64,000 bases of DNA, taken from NCBI GenBank assembly GCA_037974335.1, contig CM075760.1:54306890-54370889 (forward strand), written 5' to 3'. This document shows positions 44,006-54,529 of this stretch, piece after piece. The DNA is from Prionace glauca. Its lineage: Eukaryota > Chordata > Chondrichthyes > Carcharhiniformes > Carcharhinidae. Within the stretch, counting starts at the first letter, position 1. Every line of letters begins with the position of its first letter. Below the pieces are notes generated by a model, which was given only the letters and a program-made list of their open reading frames with translations, made no database searches and was not told where the DNA came from. Position numbers and translations under genes: made by a program.

Positions 44006-44234
44006 CCTCTTCACCACATCAGGGTGTGGTGTGAGTTTGCATCTCTCGGTTATATTGGGAGTCAGTGGCAATGTCCAATTTCAGGATAAATGACTTTTAA
44101 TCTTGGACTGCACCACTGTTTTAATCCAGACCTGGGCAATGACCATCATTGAGATTTACCTGAACATGTCAACAAATATCCCATTAATTTCTAAATAAGT
44201 ATCCCAACATTTGCAAAGTCTCTGTTTCTCATTT

Positions 44235-44545
44235 GTGTGTAAAATCCCTACAGTACAAGGGGAGGCCATTCAGTCCATCAAGTCTGCACTAACCACAATC
44301 CCATCATGCCCTGTCCCCGTATCCCACATATTTACCCTGCAACTTCCCCTGTCACTGAAGCATGACCAATCAACCTCTCCCACACATCTTTAAACAGTGG
44401 GAGGAAACCGGAGCACCCAGAGAAAACCCACACAGACATGGGGAGAACGTGCAAACTCCACACAGTCACACAAGGCCAGAATTGAACCAAGTCCCTTTGA
44501 GGCAGCAGTGCGAACCAGTGTGCCACAGTGGTGCCAGTATCTGGT
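44235..44545 (-). mobile_element. tRNA-derived V-SINE
   Basis: Minus-strand copy, near full length: head at 44545-44470 (box B as 'attgaacca' reversed), central block 'gtgggaggaaaccggagcac' reversed at 44397-44420, tail 'aggccattcagtccatcaag' near 44265. Confidence 0.82.
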
Positions 44546-44559
44546 GGTTGTTCACAGTT

Positions 44560-45130
44560 GGCGATGGGACAATGTTAAATGGACAGTTTAGTCGGATTGG
44601 ATAACCATTTGGATTTACAAAAGTGTTTCCAGGGCTGGGGAATTGTGGTGATGAGGAAAGATTGGATTGGCAAGGTTTGTTTTCCTCAGAGCAGAGGAGG
44701 CTGAGGGAGACTGAACTGATGTGTCCAAAATTATGAGGAAGCCAAGACAGGGTGGATAGAAAAGGCCTGTTTCCCCTGAGCAGAGAGAGGTCACTTATTG
44801 TGGGTGGGTGGGGATGGTGAGGTCGGAGCGGGGTGAGTGGGGGCTGCACAGATATAAAGTGATTGGTGGAAGGATTAGAGGGGGCATTAGGAAAAGGGTT
44901 CTCATTCAAGGGATGGTGGGTGTCTGGAATTCGCTGCCTAAACTGATGGTTCAGCCACAAATCTCTTGGCTCACTCGCATCACACACAGATCTATAGCTG
45001 AAATGCTGGAACCTGTAGTAAGGGGGGCTAGGGGCTGGATGGCTGGAAACGGCGATTGGAATGAATGGCAAGTCTTTATTTCCCAAGCTGGTGAAGATGT
45101 GATGGGCTGAATGGCCTCTTTCTGTGCCAC
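44560..45130 (+). mobile_element. Decayed CR1-type 3' end
   Basis: 'tggggaattgtggtgatgag ... aaaagggttctcattcaagg ... atgggctgaatggcctcttt' corresponds to the RT C-terminus and 3' end of an old CR1 copy. No frame remains. Confidence 0.6.
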
Positions 45131-45349
45131 AACCTTTCCCCTGCTTTCTGTTAGCCCCATTGATGGGCAGAATGGAGGAGTGAGCTGGTTTTTAATTAGT
45201 AACAAGAGCATGAATGAGGGAAAACGTTGAGGCAAAGCTGATTTTTTTTTTCTGATTTCCACCCCTCCCCTCATCAAAGTGAGTTAGAATTCATCCCCCC
45301 CCCCCCCCCACCCCCACCTGTCCTGTGCTCCCTCCAAATACATTTGCCT

Positions 45350-46180
45350 GAGTGGCAGCACATTAGCACAGTGATTAGCATTGCAGTCTCCTACTGCCAA
45401 GGACCCATGTTCAATTCCAGCCTCCGGTCATTGCCTGTGTGGGGTTTTCATGTTCCTCCCATATAGAGTCATAGAGGTTTACAGCATGGAAACAGGCCCT
45501 TCAGCCCAACTGCTCCATGCTGCCCTTTTTAAAAAACCCTAAGCTCATCCCAATTGCTTGTATTTGGCCCATATCCCTCGATACCCATCACACCCATGTA
45601 ACTGTCTAAATGCATTTTAAAAGATAAAATTGTACCCATCTCGATGACTATATCTGGCAGCTTGTTCCAGACACTCACCACCCTCTGTGTGAAAAAAAAA
45701 TCTCCTCTGGACACTTTTGTATCTTTCCCCTCCCATCTTAAACCTATGCCCTCTAGTTTTAGACTCCCCTAACTTTGGGAAAAGATATTGACTATCGAGC
45801 TGATCTGTGCCCCTCATTATTTTATAGAACTCTATAAGATCACTCCTCAGCCTTCTGTGCTCCAGTGAAAAAAGTCACAGTCTATCCAGCTTCTCCTTAT
45901 AACTCAATCCATCAAGTCCCAGTAGCTTCCTAGTAAATCTTTTCTGCACTCTTTCTAATTTAATAATATCCTTTCTATAATAGGGTGACCAAAATATCTG
46001 TGGGGTCTGAAAGATGGGCAGGTTAGGTGGATTGACCATGCTAAATTCTCCCTTAATGTCCAAAGATGTGAAGGTTAGTGGGATTCGACGGTATTGTGGG
46101 GTTACGGGAAAAGGGTAAAATGTTCTGTTGACATAGACTTGATGCACTGTCGGGATTTTATGATTTTAGTGTGTGGGGGG
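45350..46180 (+). mobile_element. V-SINE split by a decayed CR1 copy
   Basis: Left part 45350-45462 (tRNA head and the start of the central block, ending 'atgttcctcccata'); right part about 45995-46180 ('gatgggcaggttaggtggat', 'accatgctaaattctccctt'). Between them a minus-strand CR1 lies at 45465-45995, and two poly-C/G runs lie nearby (45297-45312, 46175-46187). Confidence 0.6.
45465..45995 (-). mobile_element. Decayed CR1-type LINE 3' end
   Basis: 3' end at 'gaaacaggcccttcagccca' on the plus strand; short open pieces such as MRGTDQLDSQYLFPKLGESKTRGHRFKM (shown only in part as TRGHRFK) at 45817-45617. Broken in all frames. Confidence 0.65.
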
Positions 46181-46211
46181 GGGGGTAGTTTGATTTCAGG
46201 GGGAGAGTGTT

Positions 46212-46515
46212 GCAACACAGTGGCACAGTGGTTAGCATTGCTGCCTCTCAGTGCTAGGGCCCCAAATTCGATTCCCGGATTGGGTCACTGTCTGTGTGGA
46301 GTTTGCACATTCTCTCCATGTCTGCATGGGTTTCCTCCAGATGCTCTGCTTTCCTCCAGCAGTCCGAAAGACATGCTGGTTAGATGCATTGGCCATGTTA
46401 AATTGTCTGTAAGTGTATCCGAACAGGAATGTGGCGACTCGGGAATTTTCACAGGAATCGCATTGCAGTGTTAATGTAAGCCGACTTATTAGTGTCACTA
46501 ATAAATAAACTTAAA
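46212..46515 (+). mobile_element. tRNA-derived V-SINE, full length
   Basis: Head 'ggcacagtggttagcattgc' with box B 'attcgattccc', central block 'tctgcatgggtttcctccag', tail 'gcagtgttaatgtaagccga' ending 'aataaataaac'. Confidence 0.85.
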
Positions 46516-46545
46516 CTGCAGGTCAAGGTGCTGCTGTGACATTGA

Positions 46546-47412
46546 ACATAGAACATTACAGCGCAGAACAGGCCCTTCGGCCCACGATGTTGCGCCGACC
46601 AGTTACAAAAACAATGACCCACTAGCCTATACCAATCCCTTTTCGTCCATAAACCTATCCACAGATCTCTTAAACACCCCCAAACTAGGCGCATTTACAA
46701 CTGTAGCAGGCAGGGCATTCCAATCCCTCACCACCCTCTGGGTAAAGAACCTACCCCTGACATCCGTCCTGTAGCAACCCCCCCCCTTAATTTAAAGCCA
46801 TGCCCCCTCGTGCTAGCTTTCTCCATCCGAGGAAAAAGGCTATCACTGTCCACCCTATCTAAACCTCTAATCATCTTATATGTTTCAATAAGATCCCCTC
46901 TTAGCCGCCTTCTTTCCAACAAAAACAACCCCAAATCCCTCAGTCTCTCCTCATAGGACCTCCCCACCATACCAGGCAACATCCTAGTAAACCTCCTCTG
47001 CACCCTCTCCAAAGCTTCCACATCCTTACTGTAATGTGGGGACCAGAACTGCACACAGTACTCCAAGTGCGGCCGCACCAGAGTAGTGTACAGTTGCAAC
47101 ATGACGCTGCGACTCTTAAATTCAATCCCCCTACCAATAAACGCCAAGACACCGTACGCCTTCTTAACAACCTTATCTACTTGATTCCCAACTTTCAGGA
47201 ATCTATGTACACATATACCTAGATCCCTCTGTTCATCCACACTATTCAAAGTCCTCCCGTTAGCCCTATACTCGACACATCTGTTGCCTCACACTTCTCC
47301 GCATTAAACTCCATCCGCCACCTCTCGGCCCAGCTCTGCAACTTATCTAAGTCTCTCTGCAGACTATGACACACTTCCACACAATCTACCACACCTCCGA
47401 CTTTGGTGTCAT
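46546..47412 (-). mobile_element. CR1-type LINE 3' part (subfamily B), 5'-truncated
   Basis: 3' tail at 46546; RT C-terminal frame open at 47249-46728 (ending out of frame after a slipped G-run near 46785, as in the copy at 31604). A small deletion near 47285 removes the codons around 'EVIHFGRNN'. Ends abruptly at 47412 in the 'ttggtgtcat' codons. Confidence 0.88.
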
Positions 47413-47507
47413 GCTCACATGATGCTGGATTTTGAAGCTTTTTAACACCTGCTCTGAATTAGTCCTTTGCATGTTGAACTAAAGCATTGAGGCTTTCCAG
47501 TTCTTAA

Positions 47508-47945
47508 GAACAAAGAACAAAAAGAGTCCGGGGAACAGGCCCTTCGGCCCAATGAGCCCACGCCGCCATCTTAACATCAACAGTCCCCCCCCCCCCTCCA
47601 CCCATGACCCTTATCTATTGTTTTGTGGCCATCAACATTGAGGGAAACTAATTTAGGGACAATTTATTATTGCCAATCAGCCTAATAGCACATCTTTGGG
47701 GTGTGGGCGGAAACCGGAGCACCCAGAGAAAACCCACGCAAGCACGGGGAGAATGCGCAAACTCCCACAGACACTGGCCCAAATCCATGTGTCTGCACAG
47801 CAATCAGTGATAGTCACTGATCTGTCGTCTTGCCCAGTATCTGGTCCAGTTTAGGCACACACTAATGACATGAAGCACTAGGCCAATCCCGAACAATCAA
47901 GAGCTGCCCAAGTACGACCCATCGCATGTATGCCCCTCGTTGGAC
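47508..47945 (-). mobile_element. Composite SINE-like repeat with the V-SINE central block
   Basis: Contains 'gcggaaaccggagcacccag' (central block) but a different head ('ccagtttaggcacacactaa', 'gaagcactaggccaatcccg') from the tRNA-headed SINEs. A second copy lies at 49672-50150, nested in a Penelope-like element. I do not recognise the head. Confidence 0.6.
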
Positions 47946-48039
47946 ATAAGGCGGACCGAATTAAAACCAGTGAATGAAAAAGAGAAAAGAAAGCATTATT
48001 ATTGTACCAGATCCATTTACCCTACCAGGGACGCCCCAA

Positions 48040-48270
48040 TGCAAATGACCCTTATTTAAAACAATCTCCTATATCCACCTATCTCCAACCCACTCATGTG
48101 CCTGTCTAAGTTACTCTTAAACAATTCTAGCATGTTTTCCTCCACCATCTGACTTGGCAGAGCATTCCATACCCCCACTACCCTCTGTGTGAAAAACCTC
48201 CCTCTAATATCGGTGTTATACCTCTCCCCCCTCACCTTAAGCCCTATGCCCTTGTCCTATTTGTCTCTAA
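48040..48270 (-). mobile_element. Decayed CR1 3' end
   Basis: 'ttggcagagcattccatacc ... ccctctgtgtgaaaaacctc' corresponds to the FFTQRVVNLWNSLP region on the minus strand. Old. Confidence 0.6.
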
Positions 48271-48429
48271 ACACTCTGCAATGCTGAGACTGGGGAGAGG
48301 AGTGAACAACAGGGCAGCATTGCAGCTTCTCTCCCCCCATTGAAACTGGGATTGTTGCTCCATCTGCTGCACCATCCCCACCACATCCACTGGGGGCAAC
48401 CTGGACAATGGGCTGCAGGCTGGCCTCAC

Positions 48430-49020
48430 TGCGCCTGCGCCACAATCACTCACCGCCGGCGGCGGCCATCTTGCGTTGCCAAGGGAGACGGCCGGCGGCC
48501 ATCTTACGTTGCCAGGGGAGACGGCGTCCCGCGCGCTGCACTCTGGGTGAATTCCCCTCCTGCACATGCGCTCAGTTACATTTTAATCTTTTAATATTTT
48601 GAATCTTGATGATTATTATTTACATCCTCACCCGTCAGACTTTCGGTTCCTTCTCCATTCGAGAAAATCATTTTTTTTATTCCGTCTGTTTTTCAATCAC
48701 CCCCGCGCGGTGCGCTCTGGGAAAATACTACAGCACATGCGCGGTTCCGCCACCTGCCTCTTTATAAAATATGTATTTTATTTAATTTTAATTCCGCTCC
48801 GGGCGGGATTTCCGGGTGGGAATTTCTCTCACTTTCTACATTTCTCAACCGTCGCTTTTTCCTCGACGCCGGGGGAGGGGTTAATGGTGACGTCACGGAA
48901 ATATGGCGTCTGGCCCCGCCTCTCTACAGGACCCGGATGTTCCGCCAACGAGCAGCGGCTGGGCCGGAGTGGGCAACAGGTGACACTGGGCTGAGCAGTG
49001 CCCGGGCTTGTTACAGCGAC
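48430..49020 (+). promoter_or_regulatory. CpG-rich promoter-like block
   Basis: Two near-identical repeats each hold a YY1-type site and an X-box-like half ('gcggccatcttgcgttgcca' at about 48460, 'ggcggccatcttacgttgcc' at about 48495). Then 'ctctgggaaaatactacagc' (ZNF143-like) with 'acatgcgcgg' (NRF1-like) near 48716-48745, and a full CRE TGACGTCA at about 48888. This is a dense set for a ubiquitous promoter. The CRE lies just before the possible first exon at 48903. Confidence 0.5.
48903..48979 (+). CDS. Possible first coding exon of an unknown gene
   Basis: ATG at 48903 (aaatATGGCG) opens 25 codons and then meets a consensus-like donor, AACAG|GTGACA, at 48979/48980. The peptide starts MASGPASLQDPD and has no motif I recognise. 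It lies 15 bp after a CRE in a CpG-rich block, where a first exon would be expected. In unspliced form the frame stops three bases after the donor. No second exon was found; the host gene could reach beyond the TCR segments. Low confidence. Confidence 0.25.
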
Positions 49021-49471
49021 ACCCGATGGGCAGGAAGGGAAATAGCAGCAGCGCAGTCTGTGCCCAAAGCTTCCCCAATTCAGCTGCTCAGAGACACTGG
49101 GAACCTCTTCAACTGGAAAGTTCTCACATTCACCCCTGTCTATCTATCTACCCCTCCATCCATCTCACCCTCCCACCTTCTCTCCATCCAGCTCTCTCTC
49201 TCTCCCATCCATGCATCCCTCTCTGCAACAAACCCATTCACTCAGAACAGCTGCTTCAATCTCATTACCTCAGTCTGTCTCAAATTCACTCTGTTCCCAG
49301 ACACTTTATACATTAGATATTACAATTCAAACATTATAATCTCTCCAATTCTGTTTTTGTTCAAATATCATGGACAACCGAGACATCATTAATTGCACTC
49401 CCATTCTGAGCTATGGGGTATATTTATACATTTTCTCATTTCACGAGCTTTAGATTAACTTCTGTTATGGT

Positions 49472-50838
49472 TTTAGTGATGACGTGGCGATGCCGGTGTT
49501 GGACTGGGCTAAACACAGTAAGAAGTCTCACAACACCAGGTTAAAGTCCAACTGGTTTATTTGGTAGCAAAAGCTTTCGGAGTACTGCTCCTTTGTCAGA
49601 TAAGTGGTAGTTCTGTTCACAAACAGGGCATATAAAAATACAAACTTAATTTGCAAACTAATGATTGAAATGCGAGTCAAAGAAGAAAAGAACAACACAG
49701 CTCAGGAAACAGGCCCTTCGGCCCCACATGCCCGCTCCACCCATTTTAACAGTCGGTGAGTGCCTCATTCCAATCCTTCTCCTACCTGCGGCTTTTATCT
49801 ACATCTGGTGTGTTCCACAATACAGGGGTGCAAATGTAGGGAATTATATATGCACCAGATTAAGGGAGATCCAATTTAGCCTAAAAACACGTTTTGGGGG
49901 TGTGGGAGGAAACCGGAGCACCCTGAGAAAATCCACACAAGCACGGGGAGGATGTGCAAACTCCCACAGACACTGACCTAAGACGGAGATCCGACCCCGG
50001 TCCCTTAACTGGACCGCAAACAGTGATAGTCACTGAGCTGTCGTGTTGCCTGTTAATTGGTCCAGTTTAAGCGTACACTAACGACGTGAAGCACTAGGCT
50101 ACTCTCGAAGCAACATCCAAGAGCACTCCTCGCACAACCCACCGCGAGTCTTTACAAGTAATCAAGTGTTGAGGGTACAGTCTCACGTAGAACACCATCC
50201 ACCCGGTACATGGTGCATATTCTTGTAACGTTGTCTGTCTGATACGCTGCAGGAAAGGATGCCCAGAGCATGGTACATTGGGGAGATGATGCAGATGCTA
50301 CCACAACGGTTGAATGAAAACCACTCGACAATCACCACTCAAGAGTATTCTCTTCCTGTCCGGGAACACTTCAGCGGTCAGGGGCATTCGGCCTCTGATC
50401 TTCGGATTCACTTTCTCCAAGGCGGCCTTCAGGACACACGACAGCACAGAGTCGCTGAGCAGAGATTGAAAGCCAAATTCTAGACACATGAGGAAGCCTG
50501 AACCGGGATCTTGGGTTCATGTCACACTATCTGTAATCTCCATGGCTTTCCTTGCTCTTGCAAAAACTCACTTACTGTCCCAGCTGAAGACAATGCACCG
50601 CTCTTTAAACTTGTTTAACCCTTTCCCAACTCATATTGTCTGTATCTTTAAGACTTGATTACCTGTAAAGACTCACATTCCAACCATAATTTTGTAAATT
50701 GGACTTGTGTCTTTCTATGCCCTGCTTGTGAACAGAACTCCCACTGATCTGATGAAGGAGCAGCACTCTGAAAGCTAGTGGCTTTTTCTACCAAATAAAC
50801 CTGTTGGAAATTAACCTGGTGTTGTGAGACATCTTACA
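49472..50838. mobile_element. Penelope-like element with a nested SINE-like repeat
   Basis: Left terminal repeat 49475-49665 (gatgccggtgttggactggg, acaacaccaggttaaagtcc); right repeat about 50690-50838, ending 'gttgtgagacatctta'. A GIY-YIG remnant lies at 50259-50480 (PVREHFSGQGHSASDLRI). The nested repeat is at 49672-50150. A partial 'ttttagt' on both sides may be the target duplication. The right arm keeps CTGATGA (50749-50755) and GAAA (50770-50773) but helix I is no longer perfect. Confidence 0.75.
49672..50150 (-). mobile_element. Composite SINE-like repeat nested in a Penelope-like element
   Basis: Same family as 47508-47945. The 7-bp GCGAGTC on both sides (about 49670 and 50145) is the likely target duplication. 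Confidence 0.65.
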
Positions 50839-50879
50839 TTATTTTAGTTCGCAGCAGGTGGATTAGAGATTAACATCAA

Positions 50880-51050
50880 CTGGTCATTGTCTCAGTTTAT
50901 CTCTGTGTTTGTGAGGGTGTGTGTGATAGTTGTATGTCTGTGTGTGTCAGTTCTTGTGTTTATGTAAGTCTATGTTTTTGTGGGCATGTCTGTGTGTGTT
51001 CGTGTATGTGTTAGTTTGTCTGTAGCTGTTTGTCTGAGATTGTGTATATC
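50880..51050. repeat. TG-rich stretch
   Basis: Interrupted TG repeats (gtgtgtgatagttgtatgtctgtgtgtgtc and onward). Confidence 0.7.
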
Positions 51051-51054
51051 TGTA

Positions 51055-51725
51055 TACATGTCCTGGCAGCATCCTAGTAAATCTTTTCTGCACTCTTTCT
51101 AGTTTAATGATATCATTTCTATAATAGGGTGACCAGAATTGGACACAGTATTCCAAGTGTGGTCATACCAATGTCTTGTGCAACTTCAACAAGACATCCC
51201 AACTCCTGTATTCAATGTTCTGACAGATGAAACCAAGCATGCCGAATGCCTTCTTCACCACTCTGTCCACCCGTGACTCTGCTACGAACCTGTACTGCTA
51301 GATATTTTTGTTCTATAACTGCCCACAACACCATTCCATTAAATGAATAAGTTCTGTCCTGATTTGATTGACCAAAATGGATCACCTCGCATCCCTCTAA
51401 ATAAAACTCCATCTTCCGTTCACCAGTCCACTGGCCCAATTGATAAAGATCCCGTTGCAATCCGTATTAACCTTCTTCTCTGACCAGTATGTCACCAATC
51501 TTGGTGTCATCTACAAACTTACTAACCATGCCCCCTATATTCTCATCCAAATCATTAATATATGTGACAAGAAACAGTGCACCTAGCACTGATCCCTGAG
51601 GCACACCGTTGGTCACAGGCCCCCAGTTTGAAAAACAACCCTCCATCACCACCTTCTGTCTTCTGTCATCAAGGCAATTTTGTACCCATTTCCACCTCAC
51701 CCTGGATCCAGTAAGAATGTTTCCA
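51055..51725 (-). mobile_element. Decayed CR1-type LINE, RT C-terminal half
   Basis: Minus-strand pieces: [20 protein letters not shown] and FVDDTKIGDI (FADD changed to FVDD), then EYCVQFWSPYYRNDIIKL at 51156-51090. Several breaks; old. Confidence 0.8.
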
Positions 51726-52207
51726 GCTGCTGCTCCAACAGAACCATTCAGTGTGTGAGGAACTGCAGTTGGTCACACTTCCCGCAAACATAGTCACCAG
51801 GGACACGAGAAAGTTCCCTAATCTCCCACATCTAACAGGAGGGGCATATCACTGCCCTAACTGCCATCTCTACACTTGGACACTGAAAAAGAAGAATTTT
51901 CCTTACTTGTGACAAAGAGGGACATTCACAAACTCTGAGTGACAACACCCAGAAGAGTCACGGGATCAGATTCGGGGCTCGGGAGCTCCGAGGCCCAGAT
52001 AACTGTGGAGCCTCGACTGAATGTTCACAGCTTTCTGCCACCTTTCCATTCTCGAGTTTTATGTTAAACAATGGGCGTGGCCTAAATTAACAATGTTCAG
52101 GCTTGAGGTATTTCAGTTCAGTTCTGAGGTCCAGTGTCCCAGAGCAGTCAAATTCTGCAGTCTCCAGCTCCCCGTCATATAAACCATCAGCTCCGGGCAG
52201 CAGAGAG

Positions 52208-52250
52208 ATGGGAATCCTTCTTGTTTTCACCCTGTGTGTCTGTTTACCCC
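52208..52250 (+). CDS. NAR-TCR V segment, leader exon
   Basis: Signal-peptide exon of the NAR-type V: ATG at 52208 then MGILLVFTLCVCLP, hydrophobic, ending in phase 1 at the donor CCCC|GTGAGT. A 148-bp intron separates it from the V exon, the usual size for leader introns of antigen-receptor V segments. A TATAAA at 52178-52183 lies close upstream; it may be too close to the ATG to be the promoter. Confidence 0.82.
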
Positions 52251-52398
52251 GTGAGTACCCATCCAACTAACCCACATTGTGTGGATTGGGTATAAAGCTG
52301 TCCCAGTCCATCCCAATTACAGACACTGTTTGGGGTTTTAGCTCCATTGTGTGGTTCAACTCTGATGGTCCATTAAACTCTCTGTGTTTAATTTCCAG

Positions 52399-52686
52399 GA
52401 TGTTTCAGTCAGTCGGTGGTACAGAGCCCAGGAGAGGTGACCAAGCAGGAGTGTCAGTCTCTCACCATCACCTGTGTTTTCTATGGTGGATTTTTTGCTC
52501 GCGCTTTGGTTAACGGCGAGTTCTTCAAACAAACCCAGCCCGGGAAGGAGTGGGAGCGGATCTCCAGCGGAGGGAGATTTATTGTGTCTGTGAACAAAGC
52601 AGGAAATACATTTTCGCTGGAAATTCGGGATGTGAGAGTTGAAGACGCCGCCACCTATTACTGTAGAGCTCATTATAAGTACAAGA
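52399..52686 (+). CDS. NAR-TCR V segment, V exon
   Basis: Variable domain of the NAR type, as in shark IgNAR and in the outer domain of doubly rearranging NAR-TCR chains. After the acceptor 'tttaatttccag' it reads SVVQSPGEVTKQECQSLTIT with the first canonical Cys (about residue 40 from Met), then a short CDR1/HV2 region and no normal CDR2, SSGGRFIVSVNKAGNTFSLE, and VEDAATYYC with the second canonical Cys (about 103). An extra Cys (QEC, about 33) lies in the loop between strands A and B. The usual framework-2 Trp is Phe (GEFFKQ). The frame is intact up to the RSS heptamer. The D, J and supporting V follow at the distances expected for one NAR-TCR unit. Family certain to within NAR-TCR against IgNAR; the TCR context decides for NAR-TCR. 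Confidence 0.87.
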
Positions 52687-52724
52687 CACAGTGATGGGCC
52701 TCGGCTTCCCACGATACAAAAACT
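52687..52724 (+). promoter_or_regulatory. 23-type recombination signal of the NAR-TCR V
   Basis: Heptamer CACAGTG (52687-52693), 22-bp spacer, nonamer ACAAAAACT (8 of 9 to consensus). A 23-class signal, so it can only join a 12-class partner, which the D segment supplies. Confidence 0.88.
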
Positions 52725-52774
52725 CATCCTGCAGATTCTCACAGAACCAAATGAAAAACCGGAGTTAATCTACA

Positions 52775-52800
52775 CCACCCCCCCCCCCCTCCGCCCCCAC
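52775..52800. repeat. Poly-C run
   Basis: Short C-rich run (about 52779-52790) between the V and D segments. Confidence 0.8.
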
Positions 52801-53068
52801 CTCCCGCAATCCCACAGTTGCGCCTATTTATTGCAGTTTATTTTTAATAAGACCTGATTATTACCGTTGGTATTTTGAGTTTTGTAAATACGGAGAGAGA
52901 GTGGATGGGGGTTTCATTCCTGGGAGTGTTGTCGGTGCATTGAGAATGGGAATGACTGATCCCAGTTACAAACCCTGACACCAGATGGGACCCTAGGCTC
53001 ACAGCCAGAACTGGGAGCCACATTCCGCGCTGTTTAATTCATGTTCCAACATCCCACCCAGTACCAGA

Positions 53069-53140
53069 GGTTTTGATGCTGAACTGTATCACTGTGTAAA
53101 TATTGGGATAGTCACAGTGAAAAGAAGCTGAACAAATACC
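53069..53140 (+). other. NAR-TCR D segment with 12-type recombination signals on both sides
   Basis: Nonamer GGTTTTGAT (53069-53077), 12-bp spacer, heptamer CACTGTG (53090-53096), D core TAAATATTGGGATAGT (53097-53112), heptamer CACAGTG (53113-53119), 12-bp spacer, nonamer ACAAATACC (53132-53140). Both heptamers are perfect. Two 12-class signals fit between the 23-class signals of the V (52687) and the J (53484), as in IgH-type V-D-J loci. The 16-bp core can be read in three frames: one begins with a stop (TAA), and the frames have Tyr/Trp/Gly-type codons (for example KYWDS and NIGI). Used in the first of the two rearrangements of the NAR-TCR chain. Confidence 0.85.
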
Positions 53141-53451
53141 TGTGCACAATTACAATATAAATTCTCCGTGCCCAGACTTTGAATCATTGGTTTGATGTTA
53201 TTATCGCTGTGATCTGGATTATTTCCACTGTAATCTCCACCATTCACATCTTTCTTTGATTTTTTTGCGATATATGAAGTTATTATTTCCTTCCTGCGGC
53301 CATTTACTGAGAGCTCGGGCCCCATAAAATTACAATTTGAATCGACAGAGACGTTGAAACCTTGAATATTATTTATTGATTTTAAATCCCCCGAATAATT
53401 GGACATTTCCGAGTGACTGGTGATGGTTTTCCGGCAGATTGAGATATCGGT

Positions 53452-53490
53452 AGTTTTTGTACCGGGGAGACCGAGGGTGGAGTCACTGTG
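53452..53490 (+). promoter_or_regulatory. 23-type recombination signal of the NAR-TCR J
   Basis: Nonamer AGTTTTTGT (53452-53460, 8 of 9), exactly 23-bp spacer, heptamer CACTGTG (53484-53490). A 23-class signal on a J segment is the IgH/IgNAR arrangement, not that of the TCR alpha/delta J segments further right. Confidence 0.9.
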
Positions 53491-53540
53491 TAAGTATGAT
53501 TATGCAGATGGATCCGGGACGGTGGTGACTGTCACAGCCG
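53491..53540 (+). CDS. NAR-TCR J segment
   Basis: 50 bp encoding KYDYADGSGTVVTVTA. The usual Phe-Gly-X-Gly is Asp-Gly-Ser-Gly, and the GTVVTV strand resembles IgNAR J (DGAGTVLTV type). It ends in phase 1 (GCC G|GTAAGT at 53541). In a rearranged gene this donor would splice to the leaderless V at 55204, where the split codon becomes G|AT (Asp). Confidence 0.87.
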
Positions 53541-53544
53541 GTAA

Positions 53545-54525
53545 GTAATTCCAAACCCCGCCTTGTTACAGTCTGTCTCGTTTAATGTCCCCCTTCACTT
53601 TATCATTATGATCTGTATTTCAATCCCATCGAATCTTCCTGTGGAGAATCATCCGGTACAGATTCCGAGTTGGGAGCAGGGTGTGATTCTGGGGTCGGCT
53701 CCAGTCAGTCCCGGGGAAAGTCTCTTTGAGACCTGATGGAGTCAGCGGTCAGTGGGGCAGGGATAGTGGGACGAGGCTTTTGGGGTGGGGGGGGAGGGGA
53801 GGAAGGGATGGGGGCGAAGTGGGTTCGGGGGAAAGGGCGGTGAGGCACGGGGTGGGGGTGCCAGTGTTAGGTGTGATGTGGGAGTTGACAGTAAAACCAC
53901 TGCGGAAACTGAACAGAATGAAAGCAGCTGACAACAAGTAGGAGACTTTGGGCCATGTTCCCACTACACAAAAAACCCAAACAACAAAAAGTAAATGAAA
54001 TGAATCAGATTAGACATTTCAATATAAAGTGAAGGAGGGAAAACATGATACTGACAGAAAAATAAACACACAGATTTCAAAACAATGCTCCCAGGAAGTG
54101 TTAAGCTGAATTAAATGTATGACATTTGACCACCGTTGTTCGGCATGTTTCTGCCCCATTGGAGCTGATTAAACAACAGTCATTCTTTGTTGGATCTTGC
54201 TGTGAACTGTGATGTGATGCAGTTGGGTTGCTTTCTGACAATCATTTCTAGAAATGGATTGCATCACTGATAATAAAATGTTCCCCCAGTTTGTCTCTCA
54301 ACATGGAAAATGGAAGTTGAAACCGAGCATATACGGGAGAATCATTTAGCATGGAAGGGCGACATTCGGCCCCTAGGGTAGATGCTGCCCCTTTATAAAT
54401 GAAATCCAATTCTTCCACAAGCCATGAATATTCTGGATAAACCTGTTGTTTTCCTGTTCATGTATGTGATCATTACTCATTCATATTTCACTCTTAAACC
54501 AGCTCCTACTAAACTGACAGTGTGT
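53545..54525. other. Intron between NAR-TCR J and supporting V, first part
   Basis: Holds a G-rich stretch (53740-53880); no gene seen. The rest of this 1663-bp intron is the LINE fragment at 54530-55025 and about 180 bp before the acceptor. Confidence 0.5.
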
Positions 54526-54529
54526 TCAT

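Noticed and set aside
44466-45086. 206-codon minus-strand frame
   Set aside because: Runs through a SINE and a decayed CR1 end; composition is that of reversed repeat sequence.
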